From: Erinaceus europaeus
Taxonomy: Eukaryota; Chordata; Mammalia; Eulipotyphla; Erinaceidae
NCBI RefSeq assembly: GCF_950295315.1
Contig: NC_080185.1
Location: 46,047,237-46,111,236, forward strand
Length of the DNA stretch: 64,000 nt
Direction: 5' to 3'
Below the pieces are notes generated by a model, which worked only from the letters and a program-made list of their open reading frames with translations, was not told the origin of the DNA and did not search any database. How positions within the stretch are numbered: position 1 is the first letter of the stretch; every line of letters begins with the position of its first letter. Position numbers and translations under genes: made by a program. Positions 32,502-43,788 of the stretch are shown here, piece by piece.

Positions 32502-33413
32502 TTAGAGGTCTTTTAGAACCTCTTTCAGGGCCGGTTTGGTGATGGTTGCCTCCTTTAACTGTTGTTTATCTAAGAAGGATTTGATCCCTCCATCTAGTTT
32601 GAATGAAAGTCTAGCAGGATATATTAACCTTGGTTGAAACCCTTTTTCATTCAGGGCTTGATAGATATCTTGCCACTCCCTTCTGGCTTTTAGAGTTTGA
32701 GTGGAGAAGTCTGCACATAATCTTATGGGTTTTCCCTTGTATGTGACTTTTTGTTTCTCTCTTGCAGCCTTTAGGATCCTTTCTTTATCCTTACTTCTTC
32801 TCATTGTGACTATGATGTGTCTTGGTGTCTTCAGGTCATTGTTGATTCTGTTTGGTACTCTCTGGGCCTCTTGAATCTTGATGTCCTTTCTGTTATTCAG
32901 GTCTGGGAAGTTTTCTTCTATTATTTCCTCTAGAATGTTTGCTTCCCCTTCCTCTCTTTCTTCCTCTGGCAGGCCAATTATACGAATGTTACTTCTTTTG
33001 AGATTATCCCATTTGTCTCTGTTGTTGTTTTCAGTGTCTCTCAATCTCTTTTTAAGCTCTTTCACCTCTTTCTTCATTTTCTCTAACTCATCCTCTGTCT
33101 GACTAATTCTGTTTTCTGCTTCTGTTAGTCTGCTTTCCCTTGCCTCAGCTTCTTTCTTCATTACAGCTATTTCAGCTTTCAGTTCTCTAATTGCCTCAAG
33201 ATAATCAGTATTTTCCTTGGGGGTCTCAACTGTTGTTTCCCTAATACTGCCATTCCTTTCCTCCAATGTTGTTTTCATTTCTGGGATTAATAAGTTTATT
33301 ATTGCTTGCATACTTTTCTTATTTATGGTTACTTCTAGTTTATTTGTAGTTTCTTCTGGGCTCTTGTCTTCATTCATTGGAGTAGCAGTTTTATTTTTTT
33401 TTGATCTACCCAT
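32502..33413 (-). CDS. L1 ORF1: L1 ORF1 protein, intact frame
   Basis: 303 codons from a true ATG to TAA, usual for mammalian ORF1p, which forms a trimer that binds and chaperones L1 RNA in cytoplasmic RNPs. Layout: basic N-terminus (GRSKKNK), heptad-rich coiled coil at about residues 70-135, RRM-like domain at about 140-225 (SNIRIIGLPE, HIIVTMRRSKDK), C-terminal domain at about 226-303 (RREWQDI, ARLSFKLDGG). About 20 substitutions and no indels inside the frame against the copy at 61307. Expression would need its 5'UTR promoter; transposition in cis is blocked by the broken ORF2. Confidence 0.92.
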   Translation of the reverse strand: MGRSKKNKTATPMNEDKSPEETTNKLEVTINKKSMQAIINLLIPEMKTTLEERNGSIRETTVETPKENTDYLEAIRELKAEIAVMKKEAEARESRLTEAENRISQTEDELEKMKKEVKELKKRLRDTENNNRDKWDNLKRSNIRIIGLPEEEREEGEANILEEIIEENFPDLNNRKDIKIQEAQRVPNRINNDLKTPRHIIVTMRRSKDKERILKAAREKQKVTYKGKPIRLCADFSTQTLKARREWQDIYQALNEKGFQPRLIYPARLSFKLDGGIKSFLDKQQLKEATITKPALKEVLKDL

Positions 33414-34542
33414 TTTTTTGATTTATGTGGGTTTTTTTATGCTCTATTGTTCCTCAGTTGTTGTGTCTTGAGTACAAGTAACACTGTACTAAAAACCTTT
33501 ATGACAATTGCACTCACCAACCTCAGGAATTACAGTAGCAACTGAAGCAAGTATTGAAGTAGTTTAATTGTTACCAGTTGGCCAAACAATTTCTACAATC
33601 CGTGAAAAAATAATAGTAACCAAATCCCAGTGAAGAAAGAGAAAAGAAAGAAAGGATAGAAAGAATAGACAGTTATGCAAATCTACTATCCACTGTATAT
33701 TGTAGGGGTAACAAGAGGGGAAAGGGAACTAGAGCAGAGATACCACATAGAGAGTCCACTCTGAGTCTCATTTCTTCCCCAAAATAATTCACAAATTCAG
33801 AAAGGCAAAGAAGAAGGAAGAAGTGTATGACAAGATTAAAAAAGAGAGAGAGAGAGAGAGAAGAGAGATAAAAGGGAAAAGATAAGAAAAAGAGCTGTAG
33901 TTAAAGAGCAGTGAAAGGAAATTCCCAAATGTGTATCAGTGAATTCAAAAAAGCACACTGTGGTGTGGGGGCTGGGGGCTGTGACTTTGGAAGCTGTAGG
34001 ATTAAGGAAGAAGGGATGACAAGAATGAGAAAAAGAAAAAAAAGAAAGAGAGAGTGAGAAAAAAGAAAAAGATAAGAAAAAGAACAGTCATAAAAGGGCA
34101 GTGAAAGGAAAGGGTTTTTTTGTATTTATTTTTAATTATTTAATTAGCTATGCAGGGTGAAGTGGGGGGGTTGGCTACTTAGATAGAAAAAAGGCCAGAG
34201 GTTTCAGAAGGGTATAGACTTAAAATTAATGATACTCCCTGGTGGGGCAGGAATTTGGTAAAGAAAAGGAGCTCCCCTCCCCTGCTAGGAGCTGGTCCCC
34301 AGGGACTGGTTATGGGGGGGGCGGGAAGGAGGTATGCTTGAAAATCAAAAGGAAGAAAAAAAATTTTTCCCCTTTTTTCCCTACTCTAATTCTTAACCCA
34401 AATTAAGTTATAGTCACCTCCTTGGTGTCACCGCTAGGACCCCTTATTGGCTGGCCTGCTAAAGGCAGAAAATCCTACCGTTTCCAGGAGATGTGGTCAG
34501 AGCTCAGCCACTAGCAGCTTCTCAGTCTGCCATCTTCCTGGA
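33414..34542 (-). promoter_or_regulatory. L1 5'UTR and promoter, single-head type
   Basis: The sense strand starts GGGTTTCCAGGAAGATGGC, close to the YY1 core (AAGATGGC) at the start of other mammalian L1 promoters. Head segment about 165 bp, then A/G-rich and pyrimidine-rich stretches up to the ORF1 ATG. It has one head only, unlike the doubled form at 59.7 kb. On the antisense (plus) strand a frame without ATG runs from 34438 into the flank. Confidence 0.8.
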
Positions 34543-34549
34543 AACCCCT

Positions 34550-35145
34550 CACTTTCTAATGAAATCCCAAAACCTAGATATACACCAGTTTCTGTGAGAG
34601 AGAGCATATGTTCACATGTATCCGTAAACTACTGCAAAATATATGCCTGAAAGCAGAAGTGCACTAGAGTTTGCAGTGAGTATCCCCCTAACATTTCCTC
34701 TCCACTATTCCAAGCTTTTGGTCCATGATTGCTCTACAATTTGTTTGGCTTCGTATGTTAACTCTCTTTTCAGTCACCAGGTTCCAGATGTCATCAGGAT
34801 GCCGGCCAGGCTTCCCTAGTCTGAAGACCCGACCAATGTGTCCTGGAGCTCCGCTTCCCCAGAGACCCACCCTACTAGGGAAAGAGAGAGGCAGACTGGG
34901 AGTATGGACCGACCAGTCAATGCCCATGTTCAGCGGGGGAGCAATTACAGAAGCCACACCTTCTACCTTCTGCAACCCACAATGACCCTGGGTCCATGCT
35001 CCCAGAGGGATAGAGAATGGGAAAGCTATCAGGGGAGGGGGTGGGAAATGAGATTGGGTGGTGGTAATTGTATGGAATTGTACCACTCCTACCCTATGGT
35101 TTTGTTTATTAATCCTTTCTTAAATAAAAAATAAAAAAAATTAAG
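34550..35145 (+). mobile_element. L1 3'UTR copy, plus strand
   Basis: CACTTTCTAATG...TTTCTGTGAGAGAG through TCCTTTCTTAAATAAAAAATAAAAAAA. It abuts the 5' end of the minus-strand L1 head to head. The G-rich tract at 35032-35064 has lost its last G run (GTGGTAATT). Confidence 0.9.
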
Positions 35146-36654
35146 GCAGTTATCAATAACCTTCCCAACAATAAAAGTCCAGGACCAGATGAATTTACAA
35201 ATGAATTCTACATAACCTTTAAGAAATCGTCATTATTTCTACTTTATAAGTTCTTCCAAAATATTGAAGACACAGGAATACTCCCTTCTACTTTCTAAGA
35301 AGTCAACATCACCTTGATACTAAAAGTAGACAGAGAGGGACACAACAGAAAAAGAAAACTACAGACAAATATCTGATGAACAGAGATGCAAAAATATTGA
35401 ACGAGATTCTAGCCAACAGGATCCAGCAGTATATCAAAATGATTGTACATCTTAACCAAGTGTGATTTATCTGAGTAGTGTAAGGCTGGTTCAATATACA
35501 TAAATCAATAAATGTGATCTGCCACATCAATAAAAGAAAAGGCAAAAATCATATGATTATCTCAGCAGATGCAGAGAAAATCTTTGACAAAATCCACCAT
35601 CCCTTCATAATTCTAGCAGGGCAAAAAATGGGAATAGATGAAAATTCCTTAAACTAGTGAAGTCCATTTACAGCCAACATCACAGTCAATGGTGAGACTG
35701 AGAGCATTCTCACTCAGGTCAGGGCTGCCCACTATCAACATTCCTATTTAACATAATGTTAGAAGTTCTTACCATAGCAATCTGGCAAGAGCAAGGAATT
35801 AAAGGGATACAGATTGGAAAAGAAGAAGTCAAACTGTCACTAATTATAGATGACATGATAGTATACACAGAAAAATCTAAAGAATACAGCAGGAAGTTCT
35901 TGGTTATTATCAGGCAGTATTGTAAGGTGTCAGGCTACAAAATTAACATACAAAAATTGGTGCCATTTCTCTATACAAATACTGAGTTAGAAGAACAAGA
36001 AAAAAAAATCCAGCAGTCAGTCCCATTCACTATAGCAGCCAAAATAATAAAATAGCTAGGAATAACCCAAACAAAGGAAGTGAAAGACTTGTATACTGAA
36101 GACTATGAGTTACTATGCAAAAAACTAGAAAAGACATATAGAAGTGAAAGGATATTCCATATTCATATATAGGAAGAATTATCATCAAAATGAATTTTCT
36201 ACCCAAAGCTATACACAAATTTAATTCATTTTCCTTCAAGACTCCACCATTTTTTTTAGGAGAATAGAACAAAAAGCTTCAAATGTTTATCTGGAATAAT
36301 CAAATATCTAGAATCACCAAAACACCATCTTGAAAAAAAATAGGGCTGGAGACATCACACTCTAAAATCTCAAATTGTATTTTAGGACCACTGTAATAGC
36401 TGCCTATTAATGGAACAAAAATAGATACACTGACCAGTAGGACAAAACAAAAATCATTCCCCCATACCTATGGACATGTACTTTTTGACAAGAGGGCCCA
36501 AAGTATTAAATGGAGAAACGAGGGTCTCTAAAGAAAATGGTGTTTGGAAAATTGGTTTGAAATGTGCAGAAGAATGAAAGTGAACCACTACATTTCACCA
36601 CACACAAAAGTAGACACCAAATGGTTTGAGAAATTGGATGTTAGACCAGAGACT
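35146..36654 (+). pseudogene. L1 ORF2: Older L1 ORF2 (RT to linker region)
   Basis: Starts within the segment encoding the SPGPD box (AGTCCAGGACCAGATG). GATGCAGAGAAAATCTTTGAC is the AEKAFD region, and the 35756-36055 frame covers the palm with an altered active-site box (IIDDMIVY). It runs to the WFEKLDVRPET segment near 36650. Several frame breaks and a nonsense codon (TAG at 35656). Joined at 36655 to a 3'UTR, so the C-terminal half is deleted. Confidence 0.88.
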
Positions 36655-36780
36655 TTGTGTCCTGCCATCTTCTAATCACCAAGTTGAAGACACTACCCTG
36701 ACTTCATCTTGACTTCTCTGGGCAGACGACCTCACTGATGTGTCCCAGAACTTCGTCTCTCCAGAGTTCAGTCCACTAGG
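36655..36780 (+). mobile_element. Older L1 3'UTR, part 1 (before LTR)
   Basis: CCATCTTCTAATCACCAAGTTG and CCTCACTGATGTGTCCCAG match the 3'UTR upstream of the G-rich end. Interrupted at 36780 by a solo LTR and resumed at 37207. Confidence 0.8.
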
Positions 36781-37200
36781 TGCTGGGATAGCCTGAGGGT
36801 CTTCTTCCCTAGCAAGTTCTCTCTGGGTTGGAGAGAACTGAACTGGATCCAACCTAGGCTGCTGCATGGGAGAGGGATCAGGAACTCGTGCCAAGCTAGC
36901 GTTGCAGGAAATAGACTCTGGAACTTTCAGAGTGGGAAGGCAATCCCGAGTGTGTTAAAAACAGAAGAGAAGCTGTATATATATTCACCAAGTAGGGTGG
37001 AAACAGGATGTGATGTAGAGAGGGTGGAGCGAAAAGAGATTGGTGGAAATTAGGGTGACTACGGGAGGGGGTGGTGCAAAAAGACATCTTGAACCAGTGG
37101 GGATTAAACCAATGCCCTGCAGGCAGGGTGGTTCCTAGGTAACTGATTATGTAAATAGACTGAAGGGATAAGCAGGGGAAAGCTGGTATATTGCCCAACA
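36781..37200 (-). repeat. Solo LTR 1, minus
   Basis: 420 bp. On the sense strand it runs TGTTGGGCAATATACC to CAGGCTATCCCAGCA. Target duplication ACTAGG at 36775-36780 and 37201-37206. A TATA-like ATATATATAC box is present. Same family as 44702-45195 (shared ends and GAGTTCTCTCCAACCCAGAG block). No internal region remains, as after LTR-LTR recombination. Confidence 0.9.
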
Positions 37201-37206
37201 ACTAGG

Positions 37207-37670
37207 GAAAGAAGGAAACAGGCTGGGGGCATGGATCAACCTCCCAATGGCCATGCCCACCAGAGAAGCAGTTACAGAAGCCAGAATTCCTACCTTCTAC
37301 GCCCCTAAAAATTTTTGACCCATACTCCCAGTGGGGGAGAAATGATAGGATAAAGGGGATAAGGAGGGCTATTTAGGACCCAGAGAGACAGGAGGAAAAA
37401 GGGAGGGACATTTGGATGTAGTAACAGAGTTATGTGTGGAAAGAGGGAACTTGACCCATAAGGAAAAGGGAACAGTTACGCACAAATGTAAAAAGATAGT
37501 TGTAGAAATAATAGTTAATGCATGTCTGCAAAGTTATGAGAACTGGGATGTTTTGCAAAGGACAGACAGATTGGGGATTCAGAATTCTGGTGTTGGGAAT
37601 GGTGTGGAACTATACCCCTGTTGGTACGTAATTTTGTAAATCAATATTAAATAACTAATAAAAATTTTAA
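37207..37670 (+). mobile_element. Older L1 3'UTR, part 2
   Basis: CAGGCTGGGGGCATGGATC, CAGAAGCCAGAATTCC, TGGTGTTGGGAATGGTG and GTAAATCAATATTAAATAACTAATAAAAATT. A terminus subtype with about 200 bp of extra sequence (37380-37560), shared with 42585-42960. Confidence 0.82.
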
Positions 37671-37719
37671 AATAATAATTACATCAGTCTGTGTTTATTC
37701 TACAGCTCCTGACTTTGAG

Positions 37720-39330
37720 CTCCTTACCCTAAGTATGTAGGCATAGTTCAGGAGTATCAGATAAGGCTATTTGTATTTACCTTGATGTTGGCCAAACATC
37801 CTGGGAGACTGGAAACAGGAATGGTAAAAGAAGACAAAGAATTTCTGACATGAATATTCAGACATTCTATAGTTTTAATACATAGGTCTTAGCTCATAGG
37901 ACTCCTTAATTCCATTTCTGGTAGTGCACTTCCTAATAAAGCCCCCAAAGCTACATATGAACCAGGGCCCATGAGACAGAGCACATGTACATATGTATCC
38001 ATAAGTTAGGGGAAAATACATACCTTAAAGTAAAATTGCACAGTAGTTTTCAGTGACCCAGTAAGTGCAGCAAACAAGTAGAAAGACCTAAGAAAAAGAC
38101 AACATAAAGTATTTAATCAGATAGTTTCAACATAGACATAGATACTCTCCTCACCTACCACCTATTTCACTTCCCTCAACCACACCAAGGCTAACCTTGT
38201 TAGACAAATAAGGAATACTAAAGTTGGATAAGGGCAAGAAACTAGCACAATGATGGCTCTTTGGCTTACAACCAGCCCACCTCTTCTCCCAGGGCCCTAG
38301 TCAGGGAATCCTGGGATTCCCACACAGACATGATGGGCCTAGACATCTAATAGATTCCTCTGTCTACTGTCACTGGTCATCTCCATCAGGAAAAACACAA
38401 TGGATCCCTATGTGGGCCCCCATAGGACCTTGCCCTCAGTGGGGATCAATAATGGTAAGGACGACCCCATTCTCTGAAGGGAAGTTGGACCAAAATCTTC
38501 TGTCACTCGAGGAAGATGGGTCTGGCAATGGGTGCAGTCTAGAATATTCCTAGCTATTACCACAAAATGTTAGCTCATGCCTACAGGGATGGAGACATTG
38601 CACAGACTCTTGTATTGAATATAGGTACTGATCAAAACAACAGGGTTTACAATTAAATGGTATTTATATACTTTTCCCAGATTTGAGAGCTACTCTCTTC
38701 CCAGATCCAGCTTTATAGTCCTATTTCCAACCCTTACACCATCTCCCCAGATAATACCTTTGGGCCATCTGCATGTTAGCTGTTGGGTTCAGGCAAAAAT
38801 TAGTAAAGTCATGGGCCCCTTGGAATATACCTAAAATAGACCTGGTAACTTTTTCCAAAATTGAAACCCTAAATCTCATCTGCTATATTCTTGCCTTTAT
38901 GTTCCAGATTATTAAACAATTTGTTCTTCTTTATATCTAAATGCTTTTTCAGACAGCAGGTTGCAGATGCTACCATGACACCAACCTGACTCCCCTGGGC
39001 AGATGACCTCACCAATGTACCCTGGAACCCCATCTCTCTGAAGGCCTGTACCACTAGGGAAATGTAGAAATAGGCTGGGAGTGTGGATGGGCCTGCCAAC
39101 GCCCATGTTCAGCAGAGATGCAATTACAGAAGCCAGACCTCCCACCTTCTGCACTCCATAATAATGCTGGATCCATGCTTCCCGAGAGAGAAAGAACACG
39201 AAAGCTTCCAGTGAAGGGGATAGGATATGGAACTCTGATTGTGGAGAATGTGTGGAATTTTACCCCTCTTTTACTATGGTTTTGTTGATATTTTATTTTT
39301 TATTTTATAAATAAATTAAATTTAAAAAAC
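37720..39330 (+). mobile_element. Long L1 3'UTR, older subfamily
   Basis: About 1.6 kb with no ORF2: CCTAATAAAGCCCCCAAAGC, TAGACATCTAATAG, CCATCTGCATGTTAGCTG, then the common end (CAGGCTGGGAGTGTGGATGG, TTTTATAAATAAATTAAATT). Collinear with 55622-56615 and, inverted, 45545-47400. The left boundary is approximate. Confidence 0.8.
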
Positions 39331-39479
39331 AGAGAAATGGGTCAGGAGAAAAATAGTATTGAAACAAATATCTGTTAGTAACAGGCATTGTGAATTATAG
39401 GAACCCCAATATATGTATGTCTTATTTTCATTATCAGTCATTTTATTGCTAATTAGGTTGGGCATTATTATGATTTTAT

Positions 39480-40610
39480 GCTTTTTTGAATTAGTCTTTT
39501 TTTATATCTTTATCAATTTCCTACTTGAAAATTCATTAGTGTTCTGAGTTTTGCAATCTATTTTCAAGTCTACATATTCCTGCTCCACCACATTGTTAAA
39601 CATTTAAAAGTGCTTCTTGATACATTTTTTACTAAGCAAATATGGCCTCTCTATTTTTTACTGTGTTGTTCAAAAATTTCTTGGCTATTTCCTATTTTCA
39701 ACCTTCCAGATGGATGTTAAAATTATTTTTCAAAATTTCAAAAATCCACTTGGGATTTTAATCTGAACTATAATCAACTTAAACATCTGAATTTTGGGAA
39801 ACTTGGCATGCTTATACTGTTTAATCTTTCTGTCCAGGAACATGGTGATTCTTCTACATTTACGTAAATCTTGTTTCTCTCCCAACAAAGTTTTGCAATT
39901 TTCCTTAGCCAGTTTTTATTGTTTGTTTCTAGGTATTTTGTAGCCATTATAAGTGATCCTGTATTCCTAATGTGTTTTCTAACGAGCTGTTAAAACACTT
40001 AAGGAAGGACTTTAGTCTATTTACTTTATATGTAGGCACTTTACTAAACTCACATTATTTCTAATGAATTATAATGCATACTAATTTAGATTTTCTGTCA
40101 AAATTTTGTTCATTAACTTGAATTCCTGCACTAATTTTAAATACATCTAGTGATAAGACATACTTGCTTCTGAACCAATTCTGACTGTAATGTCTCCAGT
40201 GTCTCACTGTCAAAGTTAATGTTGAATATTGCTATCATCTGAATATTATGATACTAAGGATTTATTTTTTATCCCAAGCTTATTAAAATTATGCTTATTT
40301 TATTAATCCAGAGGTGGGTGTTGACCTTTATCTAAAGTTTATTTTGGAAATCAACTGATAAAGTCTACAATTTAATTTTGTTTTGATCTTTAGATATGAT
40401 ATAGTAATAGATTATTTAATGTTGTCACCCTGATATTCTGGATAAATTATATTTGATGGTGCTATTTTTAATATTGACAACATTTAATTTTCTTAGTGTT
40501 TTTTACATTAACTTCCTTCATTTTAAGTGAGTCAGCATTTAAATTCATTTTGCTAGACCTTTTTTACCTTTCATTCTGTTGGAGAGTTAATGGATGATTA
40601 CAATACAGTT
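39480..40610 (-). pseudogene. Ancient L1 ORF2 relic, minus
   Basis: Complement of a very old mammalian L1 ORF2: TTCTTGGCTATTTCC, CATGGTGATTCTTCTACATTTACG, CAACAAAGTTTTGCAATTTTCC and TAGGTATTTTGTAGCC are recognisable. Saturated with stops and indels; boundaries approximate. Confidence 0.65.
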
Positions 40611-40819
40611 GTTGACAAATGAATACAGTTTCTCATCTCTCTGTGATAGATGTCTACAAAACACTTTTTCTCCTGAAATAGATCTATTTCTACCGTCATG
40701 AAAACCCTGCCCAGCTTCCTCCCTTCCTTGCCCAAATTCCTTTGCTTTGGTGAAATTCATGATGTTACACTTGTCAAAATTTTATTACAGAATTTTGTAA
40801 GCTTTAAAATGCATCAGGA

Positions 40820-41031
40820 AGGGAGTCAGGCAGTTGCACAGAGGGTTAAGCTCAGGTGGCGCAAAATGCAAGGACCAGCATAAGGATCCCGGTTCAAGCC
40901 CCCTGCTCCTCACCTGCAGGGGAGTCACTTCACAGGTGGTGAAGCAGGTCTGCAGGTGTCTATCTTTCTCTCTCCCTCTCTGTCTTCCCCTCCTCTCTAC
41001 ATTTCTCTCTGTCCTACCTAATAATGACAAC
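40820..41031 (+). mobile_element. SINE, 5' part, split by solo LTR 2
   Basis: GGGAGTCAGGCAGTTGCACAG head, B-box GGTTCAAGCCCC, pyrimidine tract to CTAATAATGACAAC. The tail follows at 41564. The SINE's own target duplication TTAAAATGCATCAGGA lies at 40804-40819 and 41638-41653 and brackets both parts plus the LTR. Confidence 0.92.
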
Positions 41032-41563
41032 TGTCAGGAAATTGTGAGGATGTGGTTGAGCTTGGCAGGGCTTGCCTTGAGGGGACATCCATCCTCTTGT
41101 CTTATCAGACTTATTATCTACATAATCATTGTTTTGCCTGAAAGATCCCCACCCACTCTATTCCTTTGATCTATCTTCTTTCTACCCTCAAGACCCTCCC
41201 TGCCTCCAGGGTATGATTAATCCCACCAGTTAAAATCCTCACAACAGTTGCTAAGGAAGTTCCTACCTTTCCAGCTCACTTTTGCCTTTATCCGCCCCTT
41301 TCCTAGCCATTTCCATTTCCGACTTGCCACTTCAGGGTCTGAGTTTAAAAGCCTTGGCTCTCTGATCAATAAAGATTTGCATTGCCTAGCTGCCACCTGT
41401 TTGGTTCCTGAGTCATCTCCTTAGTATCACTGAGTGAGTAGCAGCCCAGGCTGGCTCTGGTCGAGTTCTCTCCAACCCAGAAAGTACATGCCTGGAAAGA
41501 GGCACCCCCAAGATAGCCCAGAACCTGGAGCCTGGGAAGAAGCACCCCTACGCTAGCCTGGCA
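41032..41563 (+). repeat. Solo LTR 2
   Basis: 532 bp, TGTCAGGAAATTG to CGCTAGCCTGGCA. Target duplication GACAAC at 41026-41031 and 41564-41569. It has GATCAATAAAGATTTGC (AATAAA signal). The last 120 bp hold a duplicated module: CCTGGAAAGAGGCACCCCCAAGATAGCC, then CCTGGGAAGAAGCACCCCTACGCTAGCC. Confidence 0.9.
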
Positions 41564-41637
41564 GACAACATCAATAACAACAATAATAACTACTACAACA
41601 ATAACAACAAGAACAACAAAATGAAAAATAAATAATA
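41564..41637 (+). mobile_element. SINE, 3' part
   Basis: GACAACATCAATAACAACAATAATAAC and an AAAAATAAATAATA tail; completes the element at 40820. Confidence 0.92.
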
Positions 41638-41653
41638 TTAAAATGCATCAGGA

Positions 41654-42262
41654 GAGTCAGGGAATCCTTGGATTCCCACACTAATATGATGAGCCTTGAC
41701 CTCTAATGGCTCCTCTCTCCAACACCACTGGTTACTTCCATTAGGAACATCATCATAAGCCCTCTTGTGGGCTTCTCCAGGACCTTGCACTCATCCTAAA
41801 GCAGCAATGGAAAGGACTGCCCTTCCACTCGTGGAAGACTGGTCCTGAAATGAGCGCAGACTGCACTGTTCCCAGCTGTGACCATGAGCTGTGAACTCAG
41901 GTCAATAGGGACTCAGAGGTTACACAGGCTTTTGTGATTTATATAGGCCATGGATCTGGTGGATGAGGTCAACAGTTAATTATACTCATAGATTTTTTTT
42001 TTTCGAGAATGGGAGCTACTTTCTGCTCTAATCCAACTTTCTAGCTCTTCTTTACTCTGACACCATCTTCTCAGAAAAACTTGTCTAACTCCATGGTAGT
42101 TATCTAACTAATGCAAAAAAAAAAAAAAAAAAAACGACAGTAGTCATGGGCCCCAAGAAAGATGCCTACAGTGCACTTCCTAGCTTCTTTCCACTCTGAG
42201 ATACCTATCTTCATCTACTCTACTACTTTTTGGTTCCTGTCCATTAATCATTTTGTCCTACT
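41654..42262 (+). mobile_element. L1 3'UTR fragment, older, part 1
   Basis: GTCAGGGAATCCTTGGATTCCC through GTCATGGGCCCCAAG, collinear with 38310-38900. A poly(A) run of 20 lies at 42116-42135. Interrupted by a SINE at 42263. Confidence 0.8.
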
Positions 42263-42580
42263 TTGGGGGTTCAGAAGTAGCAGACTGGGTTAAGTGCTCA
42301 TAGTGCCAAGCACAAGGACTGACACAAGGATCCACATTTGAAACCCAGATCCCCACCTGCAGGGGGGATATTTCATAAGCCATGGAGCAAATCTAAAGGT
42401 GTCTCTCTTCTCTTCTCTGTCTTCCCCTCCTCTCTCAATTTCTCTCTGTTCTATCCAACAACAGCAACAATAACAGCAATAAAAGCAAAACAACAAGGGG
42501 TGGGTGGGGAAAGATGACTGCCAGGAGCAGTGGATTTGTAGTGTAGGCACCACACTGAGTTCCAGTCATAACCCTGGAGG
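42263..42580 (+). mobile_element. SINE, long subfamily
   Basis: GGGGGTTCAGAAGTAGCAGAC head, ACATTTGAAACCCAG B-box region, CAACAACAGCAACAATAAC, GGGTGGGGAAAGATGACTGCCAGG and AGTCATAACCCTGGAGG. Confidence 0.85.
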
Positions 42581-42584
42581 AAAA

Positions 42585-42960
42585 AAATTGATCCATACTC
42601 ACAGTAGAGGATAAATGATAGGGGAAAGATGACCAGAAGGCTCTGAACTCCAACTCCATCATAAACCAGAGAGAGAGAGAGAAGGAAAAAGGAACAGACA
42701 TTTAGATGTAATATAGTTGTATATGTGACTTGGAAAGGAATAAAAGATGGAACTTAAAAAAGAAAAAGGTCCAATATATACAAATATAGACAGATGGTTG
42801 TAGAAATAATAGTTGTCCCATATTTGCAACCTTGTGAGAATTACTGTAGCTTACAATGGAGGGCTTGGAGATTCAGAACTCTGGTGGTGGGAATGCTGTG
42901 GAATTCTACCTTTGTTATCTTGTAATTTTGTAAATCACTAATAAAAATTGCCTTAAAAGT
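42585..42960 (+). mobile_element. L1 3'UTR fragment, older, part 2
   Basis: TTGATCCATACTCACAGTAGAGG, TAGACAGATGGTTGTAGAAAT, GAACTCTGGTGGTGGGAATGC and AATCACTAATAAAAATTGCC. Terminus subtype of 37207-37670. Confidence 0.82.
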
Positions 42961-42967
42961 GGTTTTC

Positions 42968-43180
42968 TGGGGCCACGTGGTGGTGCACCTGGTTAAGTGC
43001 ATGTATTACAATGTGCAAGGATATGGGTTCGAGCCCCCGGTCCCCACCTGCAGGGGGCAAACTATGAGTGGTGAAGCAGGGCTGTAGGTGTCTCTCTGTC
43101 TCTCTCCCTCTTTGTCACCCCCTTCCCTCTTGATTTATGGCTGTCTCTATCCAATAAATAAATATAATTTAAAAATTTAA
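42968..43180 (+). mobile_element. SINE, short subfamily, well preserved
   Basis: GGGGCCACGTGGTGGTGCACC head, perfect GGTTCGAGCCCC B box, CTGTCTCTATCCAATAAATAAATA tail. Target duplication AGTGGTTTTC directly before the element (about 42958-42967) and after it (about 43183-43192). Confidence 0.9.
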
Positions 43181-43192
43181 GAGTGGTTTTCC

Positions 43193-43507
43193 AATTATTA
43201 TACCAGGGTCTGATTTTTTTTAATTACTGACTAACTACACAATCCATAAACATGTGAAAATATTTATTATCTGTAGGGGAATACAGCTTCTTCATTCACT
43301 ATATACTACAAGTAGAACTTTTGTCTTGTTTTCTTCCCTACTATATTTCTACTATCTAGAATAGTGCTTAGCATAATGTAGGCACCCAGCAAATATTTGT
43401 TGAATAAATATATATTCATGAGAAGTTTCCCAGAATGTTTTGTAGAGTTGTCAAAGAGGTTTTTTTTTTCCCCCAGTTTGTTTTCCTTTTTAAAATTCAT
43501 CTAGGAA
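43193..43507. other. Unassigned sequence
   Basis: AT-rich; T-run at 43461-43469. No feature recognised. Confidence 0.4.
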
Positions 43508-43785
43508 GAGGGCCTGGTGGTAGCTCAGCAGGTTAAAAGCACATAAAAGCCTGCAGGGGGGATTTACAAGCGGTGAAGCAGGTCTGCATGTGTCTATCCC
43601 CCCCCCCCCGTCTTCCACAGCTTTTTCAATGTCTGTATGTCTCATTCAACAACAACAGCAATAACAACAATAGCAAGGACAACAACAACAACAAAAAAAG
43701 GGGGGAATGGCCTCCAACAGCTGTGGATTTGTAGTGCAGGCACAGAACCCCAGTGATTATCCTGGAGGCAATAAAATAAAAATAA
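43508..43785 (+). mobile_element. SINE, long subfamily, B box deleted
   Basis: GGGCCTGGTGGTAGCTCAGC head runs from AAAGCACATAAAAG straight into CCTGCAGGGGGG, so the B-box region is gone. The GTGGATTTGTAGTGCAGGC and GATTATCCTGGAGGC tail is present. Confidence 0.82.
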
Positions 43786-43788
43786 GGC

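Larger units (their letters stand above)
24884..34542 (-). mobile_element. Near full-length L1 with nested provirus
   Basis: Complete L1 order on the minus strand: 5'UTR (34542-33414), ORF1, a 59-bp spacer, ORF2 (32442-26249, split) and a 3'UTR of about 1.36 kb ending in poly(A) at 24884-24900. Without the 2,368-bp provirus the element is about 7.3 kb. The flanks share only AACCCCT (24876-24882 and 34543-34549), a weak candidate duplication, because the L1 5' end is itself G-rich. The right flank is an L1 3'UTR piece on the plus strand. The intact ORF1 suggests moderate age; ORF2 is dead. Confidence 0.93.

Noticed and set aside
24876..34549. AACCCCT as a firm target duplication of the minus-strand L1
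   Set aside because: Only 7 bp, and the L1 5' end is itself G-rich, so the match may be chance; kept only as a weak candidate.
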